DNA from: Simplicispira hankyongi
GTDB lineage: Bacteria > Pseudomonadota > Gammaproteobacteria > Burkholderiales > Burkholderiaceae_C
Assembly (NCBI RefSeq): GCF_003570885.1
Contig: NZ_QXJC01000003.1
Coordinates: 620,001-684,000 of the forward strand
Direction of reading: 5' to 3'
Length of the DNA stretch: 64,000 nucleotides
Part shown: positions 44,845 through 53,375 of the stretch, piece after piece
Layout of the letters: every line of letters starts with the position of its first letter
How positions within the stretch are numbered: position 1 is the stretch's first letter
Notes under the pieces: model-generated
What the model saw: the letters and a program-made list of their open reading frames with translations, nothing else
Database searches by the model: none
What the model was told of the DNA's origin: nothing
Made by a program: the position numbers and the translations under genes

Positions 44845-46095
44845 TTATTTGGTTTTCGCAGCGGCTGCGATTTGCTTCATCGCATCGGCCACCGTGATCT
44901 TGTCGTCGTTCCAGAATTGGCTCACCGCATCCTTGATGGCGCCCTCGATCGCAGGGGGAACCGCCATGCCGTGGGCAATGCTGGGCACCAGGCTGCCGCT
45001 CTTGGCGGTTTCAGCGAAGTCCTTGGCCGACAACTTGGCGCAATCGTCGAACTTGTCCATGGAGACACCCGAGCGCACCGGGATCGACCCCTTGTTGAGG
45101 TTGAACACCTCCTGGAACGCGGGGCTCATGATGGAGCCGGCCAAATCGGCCTGCGCCTTGCGGGCCGAGGCATCCTTGAGCTTGAAGAAGATGAATGAGT
45201 CCACGTTGAACGTGAAGGCATTGGCCGTGCCCGGCGCCGCAGCACACTGGAAATCCTTGCCCGGCTGCTTGCCAGCGGCAAGAAACTCGCCCTTGGCCCA
45301 GTCGCCCATGAACTGAAAACCCGCCTTGCCCTGAATCAGCATTGCCGTCGCCAAGTTCCAGTCGCGGCCAGGGGCAGAGGGGTCGGTGTACGCCTTGATG
45401 CGGCGAAAGGTCTCCAGCGACTTCTTCATGGTGTCGCTGGTCAGCGCCTTGTTGTCCAGCCGCACCAGGGCGTCCTGGTAAAACTTGGCGCCGCCGGTGC
45501 CCAGGACCACCGTTTCGAAGGTGGTGAAATCCTGCCAGTTCTGGCCGCCATGCGCCACGGGAATCAGCCCCGCTGCCTTGAGCTTGTCGGCGTCGGCAAA
45601 GAACTCGTCCCAGTTTTTGGGCATGGTGGCCACGCCGGCCTTTTTCAAGGCCTCCGAGCTGCCCCACAGCCAGTTGACGCGGTGCACGTTGACCGGGGCC
45701 GCCACGTAGGAACCCTTGTATTTCATGATGTCGCCCACGACCTTGGGCAGCACCTCGTCCCATTTCTCAGCCTTGGCAACCGGGTCCATATTGGCCAGGA
45801 CACCCTCGGCGGCCCACTCCTGAATCGCAGGGCCTTTGGTCTGGGCAGCCGACGGCGGGTTGCCCGAGATGACACGGCTTTTGAGAACCGTCATGGCGCT
45901 GTCGCCACCGCCACCCGCCACAGCAAAATCGCGCCAGGTGTGGCCCTTGGCCTGCATCATCTTCTTGAGCTCCGCCACCGACTTGGCCTCGCCGCCCGAA
46001 GTCCAGTAGTGCAGCACCTCCACTTCCCCCGCACTGGCGGACAAGACCGCCGCCAGACCAATCGCGGCCGCAGCGATCTTTGTAATATTCCCCAT
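44845..46095 (-). CDS. gtsA: Sugar ABC transporter substrate-binding protein
   Basis: 416 residues with a signal peptide (cleavage near ASAGE, residue 23). The mature start VEVLHYWTSGGEAKSVAELK is typical of glucose-type binding proteins (family 1), with NVHRVNWLWGSSEALKKAG and FQFMGDWAKGEF. First gene of the minus-strand transporter operon, divergent from the two-component genes. Glucose or a related hexose is inferred from the neighbouring glk-zwf-edd genes. Confidence 0.87.
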   Translation of the reverse strand: MGNITKIAAAAIGLAAVLSASAGEVEVLHYWTSGGEAKSVAELKKMMQAKGHTWRDFAVAGGGGDSAMTVLKSRVISGNPPSAAQTKGPAIQEWAAEGVLANMDPVAKAEKWDEVLPKVVGDIMKYKGSYVAAPVNVHRVNWLWGSSEALKKAGVATMPKNWDEFFADADKLKAAGLIPVAHGGQNWQDFTTFETVVLGTGGAKFYQDALVRLDNKALTSDTMKKSLETFRRIKAYTDPSAPGRDWNLATAMLIQGKAGFQFMGDWAKGEFLAAGKQPGKDFQCAAAPGTANAFTFNVDSFIFFKLKDASARKAQADLAGSIMSPAFQEVFNLNKGSIPVRSGVSMDKFDDCAKLSAKDFAETAKSGSLVPSIAHGMAVPPAIEGAIKDAVSQFWNDDKITVADAMKQIAAAAKTK

Positions 46096-46166
46096 AGCCT
46101 TGTCTCCTCGATGTTGTGAATCCGGTTGGCTGCCTGACGCACGTCGCCGTCAGCGCAGGCCATACT

Positions 46167-46183
46167 TTAATTACAATAATTAA
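46167..46183. promoter_or_regulatory. AT-rich inverted repeat in the transporter/regulator gap
   Basis: TTAATT-acaat-AATTAA, a perfect inverted repeat in the 151-bp gap between the divergent binding-protein and response-regulator genes. It is a good candidate binding site for the adjacent OmpR-type regulator or part of a promoter. Confidence 0.5.
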
Positions 46184-46246
46184 TTTACGTCCTGGTATTT
46201 TCCCTGAGTGCCCAGTCCCACGGTTTTCGCGGATATGCTCGATTCC

Positions 46247-46963
46247 ATGGTCACGATCCTCATTGTTGAAGACGACGCGCTACTGCTTGACGCACTGACA
46301 GGCCAGCTCCAGCAACTGGGCTATGGCGTGCACACGGCATCGAGTGTCTCCCAGGCGATGGCGCTTTTGCAGGCACATGTGGTGGACGGCATCATGCTGG
46401 ACCTGGGTCTGCCGGGAGCCGACGGCATGGAGCTGCTGGTCTGGGTGCGCAGCCACATCGCTGGTTTGCCGGTGCTCATCCTGACAGCGCGCGATGGCGT
46501 GGACGACCGCGTGCGCGGGCTCAACGCCGGTGCCGACGACTACATCACCAAGCCCTTCGACATGCAGGAGCTGCAAGCCAGGCTCCAGGCGATGTTGCGG
46601 CGCGCACGCCAGCCGGCGTTCACCCATGCCACCAGCACTGCAAACGGTCAAATCACGAGCCTGGGCGCCCTGGAGATCGACCACGGCAGCCACACGGCAG
46701 CGTTGGAGGGAGCGCCCCTCGATCTGACGCAGCGCGAATGGGAATTGCTGGAATTGCTGGTCCAGCGCTGCGGCGAGGTGGTCACCCGCGAGGACGTGCT
46801 GGCGGCTTGGCGCGCCAGCCCCAGCGAAGCCGGCCAAGTGGTGCCACCGGTCAATTCGAATGCGCTTGAGGTGTATGTCCACCGCTTGCGCAAGAAGCTC
46901 GATCCCTCCAGCCTGGCCATCCGCAACATCCGCGGACTTGGCTACATGCTGGCCAAGCCCTGA
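46247..46963 (+). CDS. OmpR-family response regulator (GltR-like by context)
   Basis: 238 residues from MVTILIVEDD at 46247; ATGs at 46208 and 46235 are alternatives. Receiver with D9/D10, phosphoacceptor Asp52 in GIMLDLGLPG and Lys in DDYITKPFD. The winged-helix domain ends VHRLRKKLDPSSLAIRNIRG. With the next gene it forms a two-component system divergent from a sugar transporter, like GltR-GtrS of Pseudomonas glucose uptake; the equivalence is inference. Confidence 0.9.
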   Translation: MVTILIVEDDALLLDALTGQLQQLGYGVHTASSVSQAMALLQAHVVDGIMLDLGLPGADGMELLVWVRSHIAGLPVLILTARDGVDDRVRGLNAGADDYITKPFDMQELQARLQAMLRRARQPAFTHATSTANGQITSLGALEIDHGSHTAALEGAPLDLTQREWELLELLVQRCGEVVTREDVLAAWRASPSEAGQVVPPVNSNALEVYVHRLRKKLDPSSLAIRNIRGLGYMLAKP

Positions 46964-46967
46964 CGCC

Positions 46968-48458
46968 ATGCGCCCGGCCTCTGGCGTCTCGCTGCAACGC
47001 AAGCTCTTGCTGTGGCTGCTGTTGCCCCAGCTGGTGCTGTGGTTGTCCGGTGGCTTTTTTGCCTGGCGATTGGCGCTGCAAAACGGCGAGAAAGGCATCG
47101 ATCAGATGCTCACGCAGTCGGTGCGGGGCCTCGCGCGGCAGATCAAGCCGATTGGCGACGGCCTGCTGGTCGATTTTCCCAAGGCCGCGCAAGACCTGCT
47201 GGAGCAAGACCCCGCCGACCGCATCACCTACATGGTGTCGTCTCCGCCGGGCAAGTTTCTGCTGGGCAACGCCCAGCTGCCGCCCCCGCCGCCGGTGGGC
47301 GTACGCGTCGGCGAACCCCTGCTGTACCCGGCGCGGCTGGATGGCAAGGCCGTGCGCGTCGCCCTGCTGGACGTGGACTACGGCACGCCCCAGGCGCGCC
47401 AGACGCTGCGTGTCCAGGTGGCGCAAAGCCTCGCCGTACGCAAGCGCATTGCCCAGGAGCTGCTGGCACAGATGCTGCTGCCCATGGGTCTGATGGGGCT
47501 GGCACTCAGTGCGCTGGTCTATGCCGGCGTGCTGCGCGGCCTGCAGCCACTCAAGCGCCTGGAAGCCCAGATTGAGCGCGCGGGCGCGCGCTCGCACGGC
47601 GGCACCGACCCGCTGCCGCCGATTGAACTCACCTCGGCTCCACAGGAGGTGCATTCGCTCGCCAGCACCATCAACCGGCTGCTCGAAGCCGTGGCGCATG
47701 GCCAGCAAATGGAAAAGCGCTTTCTGAACGACGCCGCGCACCAGTTGCGCACGCCGCTCGCCGGCCTGATCGCCCAGACCGAGCTGGCGCTGCACGAGAG
47801 CCATGAGACGGCGGTGCGCGAGCGCCTGGAAAAAGTCCTCGCTGCCGCCCGGCGCAGCGCCCATCTGGTGCACCAACTGCTACAGCTGGCGCGCTCGGAG
47901 GCCAGCATCGCCATGCAGCCCGTTGACCTGGCCACCTTGGCGCGCGAAGTGGCGCGCGAATGGGCCGCACGCGCCCTGGCCCAAAACATCGATCTGGGCT
48001 ACGAGGGCGATGCGCAGCGCCTGGTGCAGGGCCAGCCCTTGCTGCTGCGCGAGGCGCTCAACAACCTGATCGACAACGCCCTGCACTATGCCGGCCAGGG
48101 CGCGACGGTGACGGTACGCGTCACAGCCGAGCCGGATGGCTGGGCGACTCTGGCCGTTGAAGACGACGGGCCCGGTGTCTCGCCCGTGCACTTGGCAGAC
48201 CTGTTTTCGCGCTTCTGGCGCGGCTCGGACAAAGCGGGCGGCTGCGGCCTGGGCTTGTCCATCGTCGAGGAAATCGCGCTGCGCCACGGTGGGCGCACCG
48301 TGGCAGAGCTGATGGAGCCGCACGGCCTGCGCGCGGGTTTGCGCCTGCCGCTCAGTGGGGAACTTGTTCGGTTTCCCAATCAATCGAGTACGCGAAGGCG
48401 AAGCGCAGACAGTACAGGCGTACGGCAAGCGGAGCCGACAAAGTCATCGTTTGATTGA
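46968..48458 (+). CDS. Sensor histidine kinase (GtrS-like by context) with a repeat-derived tail
   Basis: 496 residues from ATG 46968, 4 bp after the regulator stop. Membrane helices at about 13-33 and 168-190 flank a 2CSK-N-type sensor (IDQMLTQSVRGLARQI). H box FLNDAAHQLRTPL (His258), then NNLIDNALHYAG, VEDDGPGVSP and GCGLGLSIVEEIA. The family normally ends near GLRLPLSGEL (about 466). The last 30 residues, rich in Ser/Arg/Thr (from VRFPNQSSTRR), are encoded by a 105-bp inverted-repeat element and are not part of the family. Confidence 0.92.
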   Translation: MRPASGVSLQRKLLLWLLLPQLVLWLSGGFFAWRLALQNGEKGIDQMLTQSVRGLARQIKPIGDGLLVDFPKAAQDLLEQDPADRITYMVSSPPGKFLLGNAQLPPPPPVGVRVGEPLLYPARLDGKAVRVALLDVDYGTPQARQTLRVQVAQSLAVRKRIAQELLAQMLLPMGLMGLALSALVYAGVLRGLQPLKRLEAQIERAGARSHGGTDPLPPIELTSAPQEVHSLASTINRLLEAVAHGQQMEKRFLNDAAHQLRTPLAGLIAQTELALHESHETAVRERLEKVLAAARRSAHLVHQLLQLARSEASIAMQPVDLATLAREVAREWAARALAQNIDLGYEGDAQRLVQGQPLLLREALNNLIDNALHYAGQGATVTVRVTAEPDGWATLAVEDDGPGVSPVHLADLFSRFWRGSDKAGGCGLGLSIVEEIALRHGGRTVAELMEPHGLRAGLRLPLSGELVRFPNQSSTRRRSADSTGVRQAEPTKSSFD

Positions 48459-48469
48459 GAAATAGAACT
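48364..48469. repeat. 105-bp inverted-repeat element, copy 2 (after tal)
   Basis: Second copy of the element at 9141-9245. On the minus strand it starts at the tal stop codon. Terminal segments TTTCTCAATCAAACGA and TCGATTGATTGGGAAA are inverted repeats with 14 of 16 matches. On the plus strand it is read through by the kinase gene. Confidence 0.85.
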
Positions 48470-49416
48470 CAGGCCGCCAGGATGAGCTTTTCCAGCTTCA
48501 CCGCATCCACCGCAAAGGCACGAATCCCCTCGGCCAGCTTCTCGGTGGCCATGGCATCTTCGTTCAGCGCGTAGCGGAACCCTGCCTCGTCGTACTGAAT
48601 GGCCGCGATGTCCATGGCGCGCGCGGCGCCGGCATCGAGCGCACGCGGCAGCGGGGCGTCACGCTGCGCCAACTGGGCCAGCAGGTCGGGCGCGATGGTC
48701 AGCAGGTCGCAGCCCGCCAGCGCCGTGATCTGGCCGATGTTGCGAAAGCTCGCGCCCATCACTTCGGTGCCAATCCCAAAGTGCTTGTAGTAGTGGTAGA
48801 TCTGCGTGACCGACTGCACGCCGGGGTCATTGGCGCCCGCACGCGCTGCCTCGTCCCACGCAGCGCCGGCGTTTTTCTTGTACCAGTCGTAAATGCGGCC
48901 CACAAACGGCGAAATGAGCTGCACCTTGGCCTGCCCGCACGCCACGGCCTGCGCCATGGAGAACAGCAGGGTCAGATTGGTGTGGATGCCGCGTGCTTCG
49001 AGCTGGCGCGCCGCCTCGATGCCCTCCCACGTGGCCGCCACCTTGATGAGCACGCGGTCGATATGAACGCCCTCGGCCTGGTAGAGCTCGATGATCCGCT
49101 CGGCACGCGAAATGGTGGCGCTGGTGTCGAAGCTCAGGCGGGCATCCACTTCGGTCGATACGCGCCCCGGAATGATCGCCAGAATCTCGCAGCCAAAGCG
49201 CACCAGCAGGCGGTCAATCACCTCGTCCAGGGCACGGCCGCGCCAGGCGTCCACGGTCGATTGCAGCAGCGGTGCGTAGTCGGGTTTTTGCACCGCTTTC
49301 AGAATGAGCGAGGGGTTGGTCGTCGCATCCTGGGGCTGGAACTGCGCGAGCTGCTTGAAGTCGCCGGTGTCGGCAACGACGGTGGTGAACTGTTTGAGGG
49401 CGTCGAGCTGGTTCAT
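48469..49416 (-). CDS. tal: Transaldolase
   Basis: 315 residues from the ATG at 49416 ([20 protein letters not shown]). Family motifs [10 protein letters not shown], Schiff-base lysine in [11 protein letters not shown] and [11 protein letters not shown] are present. It exchanges a dihydroxyacetone unit between sedoheptulose 7-phosphate and glyceraldehyde 3-phosphate in the pentose phosphate pathway. A longer upstream frame is antisense to hexR and is rejected. It diverges from hexR across a 120-bp gap. Confidence 0.96.
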   Translation of the reverse strand: MNQLDALKQFTTVVADTGDFKQLAQFQPQDATTNPSLILKAVQKPDYAPLLQSTVDAWRGRALDEVIDRLLVRFGCEILAIIPGRVSTEVDARLSFDTSATISRAERIIELYQAEGVHIDRVLIKVAATWEGIEAARQLEARGIHTNLTLLFSMAQAVACGQAKVQLISPFVGRIYDWYKKNAGAAWDEAARAGANDPGVQSVTQIYHYYKHFGIGTEVMGASFRNIGQITALAGCDLLTIAPDLLAQLAQRDAPLPRALDAGAARAMDIAAIQYDEAGFRYALNEDAMATEKLAEGIRAFAVDAVKLEKLILAA

Positions 49417-49483
49417 GCGGGTCCTGTAGGGAAAACGTGGGACGGAGAAGGATCTTCCAAGTGTATGCGCCGCTGCACAGCCA

Positions 49484-49498
49484 TGAAACCGGGTTACA
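49484..49498. promoter_or_regulatory. Imperfect HexR-like site between tal and hexR
   Basis: TGAAACCGGGTTACA matches TGTAA-N5-TTACA at nine of ten arm positions. It lies 38 bases before the hexR ATG and 67 before the tal ATG, a suitable place for autoregulation and tal control. Confidence 0.5.
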
Positions 49499-49536
49499 TT
49501 GCGACGCATCCCCCTGCCCGCTCCGCTTCCTTCACC

Positions 49537-50382
49537 ATGCTCGACCGCATCACCGCATCCCTCTCCTCGCTGGCGCCTGCCGAGCAGCGCGTGGGCCGCT
49601 TGGTGCTGCTCGACCCACGCGCCTTCGCCCGCCTGCCGGTGCGCGAACTGGCCGAGCGCGCGCAGGTCAGCAAACCCACGGTGGTGCGCTTTTGCCGCAG
49701 CATGGGCTACGACGGCCTGGCCGACTTCAAGCTCAAGCTCGCCGGCAGCGTGAGCGAGGGCGTGCCCTTCATCCACCGCAGCGTGGACCTGGACGACAAG
49801 ACGGGCGACGTGCTGGTCAAGGTGGTGGACAACGCCGTGGCCGCCTTTCTGCAGTACCGCAACGCGGCGAGCACCAGCGCATTGGAGCGTGCGGCGGTAG
49901 CACTGGCGGACACCTGGCGCCAGCGCGGGCGCATTGAATTCCACGGTGCCGGCAATTCGGGCATCGTCGCGCAGGACGCGCAGCACAAGTTCTTCCGCCT
50001 GGGCGTGACATCGCTCGCCACCAGCGACGGCCATATCCAGGTGATGAGCGCGACGCTGCTGGGCAAGGGCGATTGCCTGGTCATCATCTCGAACTCGGGC
50101 CGCACGCGCGACCTGATGGACGCGGCGGACATCGCACGGCGCAATGGCGCGACGACGATTGCCATCACGTCGAGTGGCTCCCCGCTGGCCGGCGCCTGCC
50201 ACATCCACCTCGCCGCCGACCACCCCGAGGGCTACGACCGCTACAGCCCCATGGTCTCGCGCCTGCTGCACTTGCTCATCATCGACGTGCTGGCCACCTG
50301 CGTGGCGCTGCGCATCGGCAGCTCGCTGCAACCCGTGCTGCAGCAGATGAAGGACAACCTGCGGGCGAAACGATATACGTGA
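49537..50382 (+). CDS. hexR: HexR, RpiR-family regulator of central carbon metabolism
   Basis: 281 residues from ATG 49537. An N-terminal RpiR helix-turn-helix (about 30-60, [20 protein letters not shown]) is followed by a SIS sugar-phosphate domain (about 125-255, [20 protein letters not shown] and [14 protein letters not shown]). HexR represses Entner-Doudoroff genes and releases DNA on binding KDPG. Its location next to tal, and candidate boxes at pgi/zwf and at its own promoter, support the name over other RpiR proteins. Confidence 0.9.
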   Translation: MLDRITASLSSLAPAEQRVGRLVLLDPRAFARLPVRELAERAQVSKPTVVRFCRSMGYDGLADFKLKLAGSVSEGVPFIHRSVDLDDKTGDVLVKVVDNAVAAFLQYRNAASTSALERAAVALADTWRQRGRIEFHGAGNSGIVAQDAQHKFFRLGVTSLATSDGHIQVMSATLLGKGDCLVIISNSGRTRDLMDAADIARRNGATTIAITSSGSPLAGACHIHLAADHPEGYDRYSPMVSRLLHLLIIDVLATCVALRIGSSLQPVLQQMKDNLRAKRYT

Positions 50383-50383
50383 T

Positions 50384-50455
50384 CCCCCCTATGTCGCTTC
50401 GCTCCTTCCCCCCAAAGGGGGGACGCCACCAGCGCGGCGGGGCGGCCCTTGCGCG
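50384..50455. repeat. GC-rich repeat family 3, inverted copy
   Basis: Complement of the unit seen twice at 53224-53375: CGCAAGGGCCGCCCCGCCGC...CCCCCCTTTTGGGGGG..GGAGCGAAGCGACA. It starts right after the hexR stop codon, between convergent genes, and contains an internal C-run/G-run hairpin. Confidence 0.82.
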
Positions 50456-50508
50456 GTGGCCGCTGGTATGGGCCGCGCCAGTTGCGACGACCTGACGCAC
50501 GCCGCAGC

Positions 50509-51003
50509 CTACCGCCCATAGGAGGAGGTGAAACTGGCCTTGGCCAAGGAGTTGGCGTTCACCATGAATCCCGCCAACGCCGCCGAGGCATCGTCGGGAA
50601 TGTCGAGACTGTCCACGCCCAGGGCATGCACGGTGAAGACATAGCGGTGCGGCTTGTCGCCGGGTGGCGGGCACAGGCCACCCCAGGCAAAGGCGCCGTA
50701 GTCGTTGCGAATCTGCCGCGCGCCCTGCGGCAGGCTGACACCGCCCTTGGCGCCTGCATTCGGTGCCAGCGCGGCCGTGTCCGCCGGAAGGTCGATCACA
50801 AACCAGTGCCACCACCCCGAACCGCTGGGGGCGTCCGGGTCATAGACCGTGAGGGCGAAGCTTTTGGTGCCTTCGGGCGCGCCGCTCCAGTACAGCGCGG
50901 GCGATTCGTTGCGGCCCGAGCAGCCAAAGCCGTCAAACTCAAAATGCGCGGGAACGCTGCCGCCGGCGGGAATGTCGGGGCTGCTGAGGGTGAAGTGGCC
51001 CAT
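50509..51003 (-). CDS. YbhB/YbcL family Raf-kinase-inhibitor-like (PEBP) protein
   Basis: 164 residues without a signal peptide. PEBP signatures are GCSGRNESPALYWSGAP, LTVYDPDAPSGSGWWHWFV and a PPPGDKPHRYVFTVHAL segment, forming the ligand pocket (Asp-Pro-Asp and His residues). The function of bacterial members is poorly known. It stands alone between hexR and the dipeptide transporter genes. Confidence 0.93.
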   Translation of the reverse strand: MGHFTLSSPDIPAGGSVPAHFEFDGFGCSGRNESPALYWSGAPEGTKSFALTVYDPDAPSGSGWWHWFVIDLPADTAALAPNAGAKGGVSLPQGARQIRNDYGAFAWGGLCPPPGDKPHRYVFTVHALGVDSLDIPDDASAALAGFMVNANSLAKASFTSSYGR

Positions 51004-51090
51004 GTCTGTCTCCTGTTCCGATCAAAACGTTGACAGTGGGTTGTAGCAGACGGGTGCGTTCGTGTCGCGCGCAACAGCCTCAGCCCAGCC

Positions 51091-51150
51091 AAAAAATAGT
51101 AGCAAAAATGGCCTCTAGCGCTTTATGGGTAAGCGCTACCAGCTATCTAT
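51091..51150. repeat. Interspersed palindromic repeat, copy 10
   Basis: AAATGGCCTCTAGCGCTTtatggGTAAGCGCTACCAGCTATCTAT, followed by acAGGAGC. It lies in the 177-bp gap between the end of the oligopeptide ATPase gene and the PEBP-like gene start region. Confidence 0.88.
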
Positions 51151-51180
51151 ACAGGAGCAAATTCGCGCTCTGACGCTCTC

Positions 51181-52188
51181 TCAGATCCGCCCCTCTTCCA
51201 CGGCATGGCAGGCGATGCGGATGCCGCCCAGACTCAGCAGGGCCGGCCGCTCGCTGCGGCAGCGATCGTTGGCGTGCGGGCAGCGCGGGTTGAAGGCGCA
51301 GCCCGGCGGCGGCGCGAGCGGGTTGGGCACTTCGCCCTGCACCGGGGTGCGCGCGCGGCCGGTGTCGTGCATCTTGGGGATGGCGTCGAGCAGCATGCGC
51401 GTGTAAGGGTGGCGCGGCTCGGCAAACAGGCTCGCCTTGTCTGCCAGCTCGACCAGGCGCCCCAGGTACATCACGCCCACGGCGTCGCTCACATGCCGCA
51501 CCACGGCCAGGTTGTGGCTGATGAAGAGGTAGGTCAGGCCGAGGCGCTGCTGCAAGTCCTTCATGATGTTGAGCACCTGCGCCTGCACCGACACGTCAAG
51601 CGCCGAGGTGGGCTCGTCGCAGACCAGAAATTCGGGTTCGGTCGCCAGCGCCCGGGCAATCGATACGCGCTGGCGCTGCCCGCCCGAGAACTGGTGCGGA
51701 AACTTGGCCATGTCGAGCGGCGACAGGCCTACGGATTCGAGCAGCACGCCAATGCGCTCACGCAGATCCACCTTGCCGCTCGCCATGCCATGCTCGCGCA
51801 GCGGCTCGCCCACGATGTCCTCCACCCGCCAGCGCGGGTTCAGGCTGGCGTACGGGTCCTGGAAAATCATCTGGATGCGGCGGCGCAGCGCCTGCGATTG
51901 CGCACCCAAAAAACCGGCGTGCGCATCCTGGCCATCGAACTGGAAGCTTCCGCGCGACGGCTGGTACAGCCCCACCAGCAGGCGCGCAACCGTGCTCTTG
52001 CCGCAACCCGATTCCCCCACCAGCGCCAGCGTCTGGCCACGCCCGATCTCGAAACTCACGCCATCGACGGCATGCAGGAGCGTGCGGGGTCGCCGCTCGA
52101 TGACGCGGTTGAGCCAGGGCGCGGAGACGTCAAAGGTCTTGGCGAGGTCGCTGGCCTGCACCAGCGGTGCGGTGCGCAAGGCGCTCAT
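51181..52188 (-). CDS. dppF: Dipeptide/oligopeptide ABC transporter ATPase, DppF/OppF type
   Basis: 335 residues from the ATG at 52188, which overlaps the dppD stop as ATGA. Walker A GESGCGKSTV, signature FSGGQRQRVSIARAL, Walker B FLVCDEPTSALDVSVQ and a C-terminal oligopeptide-family extension with the FNPRCPHANDRCRSE cysteine motif. It is one of two ATPases energising peptide import. A longer frame upstream overlaps dppD and is not real. Confidence 0.92.
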   Translation of the reverse strand: MSALRTAPLVQASDLAKTFDVSAPWLNRVIERRPRTLLHAVDGVSFEIGRGQTLALVGESGCGKSTVARLLVGLYQPSRGSFQFDGQDAHAGFLGAQSQALRRRIQMIFQDPYASLNPRWRVEDIVGEPLREHGMASGKVDLRERIGVLLESVGLSPLDMAKFPHQFSGGQRQRVSIARALATEPEFLVCDEPTSALDVSVQAQVLNIMKDLQQRLGLTYLFISHNLAVVRHVSDAVGVMYLGRLVELADKASLFAEPRHPYTRMLLDAIPKMHDTGRARTPVQGEVPNPLAPPPGCAFNPRCPHANDRCRSERPALLSLGGIRIACHAVEEGRI

Positions 52189-53153
52189 GCACCCTCCCTG
52201 GCATGCAGCCAGCAGGCCGCGCGCGTGGCCCCTGCGTCGAGCAGGTCGGGACGCTCGGCACGGCAGCGCGCAAACACTTCGGGGCAGCGCGGGTGGTAGG
52301 CGCATCCGGGCGGAATGGCGTTCAGCCGGGGCATGGCGCCGTCGATCTGGTGCAAACGCTCCCGGTCCTGGGCCATGTCGGGGATGGCCGCCATGAGCCC
52401 TGCCGTGTAGGGGTGCGCAGGGTGGTTGATGAGCGCGTGCACCGGGCCGATTTCCGCCACGCGCCCGGCGTAGAGCACGGCCACTCGGTCGCAGGTTTCG
52501 GCGATCACCCCCATATCGTGGGTGATCAACATGACGGCCGCGCCGCGCGAGGCGCAAACGCTTTTGAGCAACTGGATGATCTGCGCCTGGATGGAGACAT
52601 CGAGTGCCGTGGTCGGCTCGTCGGCAACGATCAGCCGTGGCTCGGCAGCCAGCGCCAGCGCAATCACCACCCGCTGGCGCATGCCGCCGGAGAACTGGTG
52701 CGGGTAGTGCTCAATGCGCTGTTCAGGCGCGGGAATGCCGGTGTCGGCCAGCAGCTCGATGGCCCGCTCGCGCGCCTGCGCGCGGGTCATTGGCAAATGC
52801 GTGAGGATGGTTTCCGTGAGCTGGCGCCCGACGGTGTAGAGCGGGTTCAGCGAGGTGAGCGGGTCCTGGAAGATCGCGCCGACGTGGCGGCCACGCACGT
52901 GGCGCATCTCCTGGGGTGGAAGTTGGTCGATGCGCCGGCCTTCGAGCCAGATCTCGCCCGAGGCGATGCGCCCTGGTGGCTCCAAAAGACCAATGATGGC
53001 AGCACCGGTCAGCGACTTGCCAGCACCCGATTCGCCCACCACACCCAGAATTTCTCCCGGCTCGATGGCGAACGAGATGCCGTCGAGCGCCCGCAACGTG
53101 CCACGCCGGTGCGGGAATTCGACCACCAGGTCTTTGACTTCAAGCAGGGGCAT
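52185..53153 (-). CDS. dppD: Dipeptide/oligopeptide ABC transporter ATPase, DppD/OppD type
   Basis: 322 residues from MPLLEVKDLVVEF at 53153. Walker A GESGAGKSLTGA, signature FSGGMRQRVVIALAL, Walker B LIVADEPTTALDVSIQ and C-terminal YHPRCPEVFARCRAE with the paired cysteines. The open frame continues upstream into a repeat array and is ignored there. It is separated from dppC by a 222-bp gap filled by two tandem repeat units. Confidence 0.92.
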   Translation of the reverse strand: MPLLEVKDLVVEFPHRRGTLRALDGISFAIEPGEILGVVGESGAGKSLTGAAIIGLLEPPGRIASGEIWLEGRRIDQLPPQEMRHVRGRHVGAIFQDPLTSLNPLYTVGRQLTETILTHLPMTRAQARERAIELLADTGIPAPEQRIEHYPHQFSGGMRQRVVIALALAAEPRLIVADEPTTALDVSIQAQIIQLLKSVCASRGAAVMLITHDMGVIAETCDRVAVLYAGRVAEIGPVHALINHPAHPYTAGLMAAIPDMAQDRERLHQIDGAMPRLNAIPPGCAYHPRCPEVFARCRAERPDLLDAGATRAACWLHAREGA

Positions 53154-53223
53154 TTGCGTAGTCTGTTGCGCTATGGAAGCCCCGCAGCGCAAAACACCGG
53201 CGCAGCCCACACCAGCAGCAGCC

Positions 53224-53375
53224 GCGCAAGGGCCGCCCCGCCGCGCTGGCTGCGCCCCCCTTGGGGGGATGGAGCGAAGCGACACAGGGGGTTTCATTGA
53301 AACCGCGCAAGGGCCGCCCCGCCGCGCTGGCTGTGTCCCCCCTTGGGGGGGATGGAGCGAAGCGACACAGGGGGG
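53224..53375. repeat. GC-rich repeat family 3, two direct copies
   Basis: Units at about 53224-53292 and 53304-53375 share CGCAAGGGCCGCCCCGCCGC, GCGCTGGCTG, CCCCCCTTGGGGGG and ATGGAGCGAAGCGACACAGG. They sit inside the transporter operon between dppC and dppD, and the second ends at the dppC stop codon. An inverted copy lies at 50384-50455. Confidence 0.88.
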
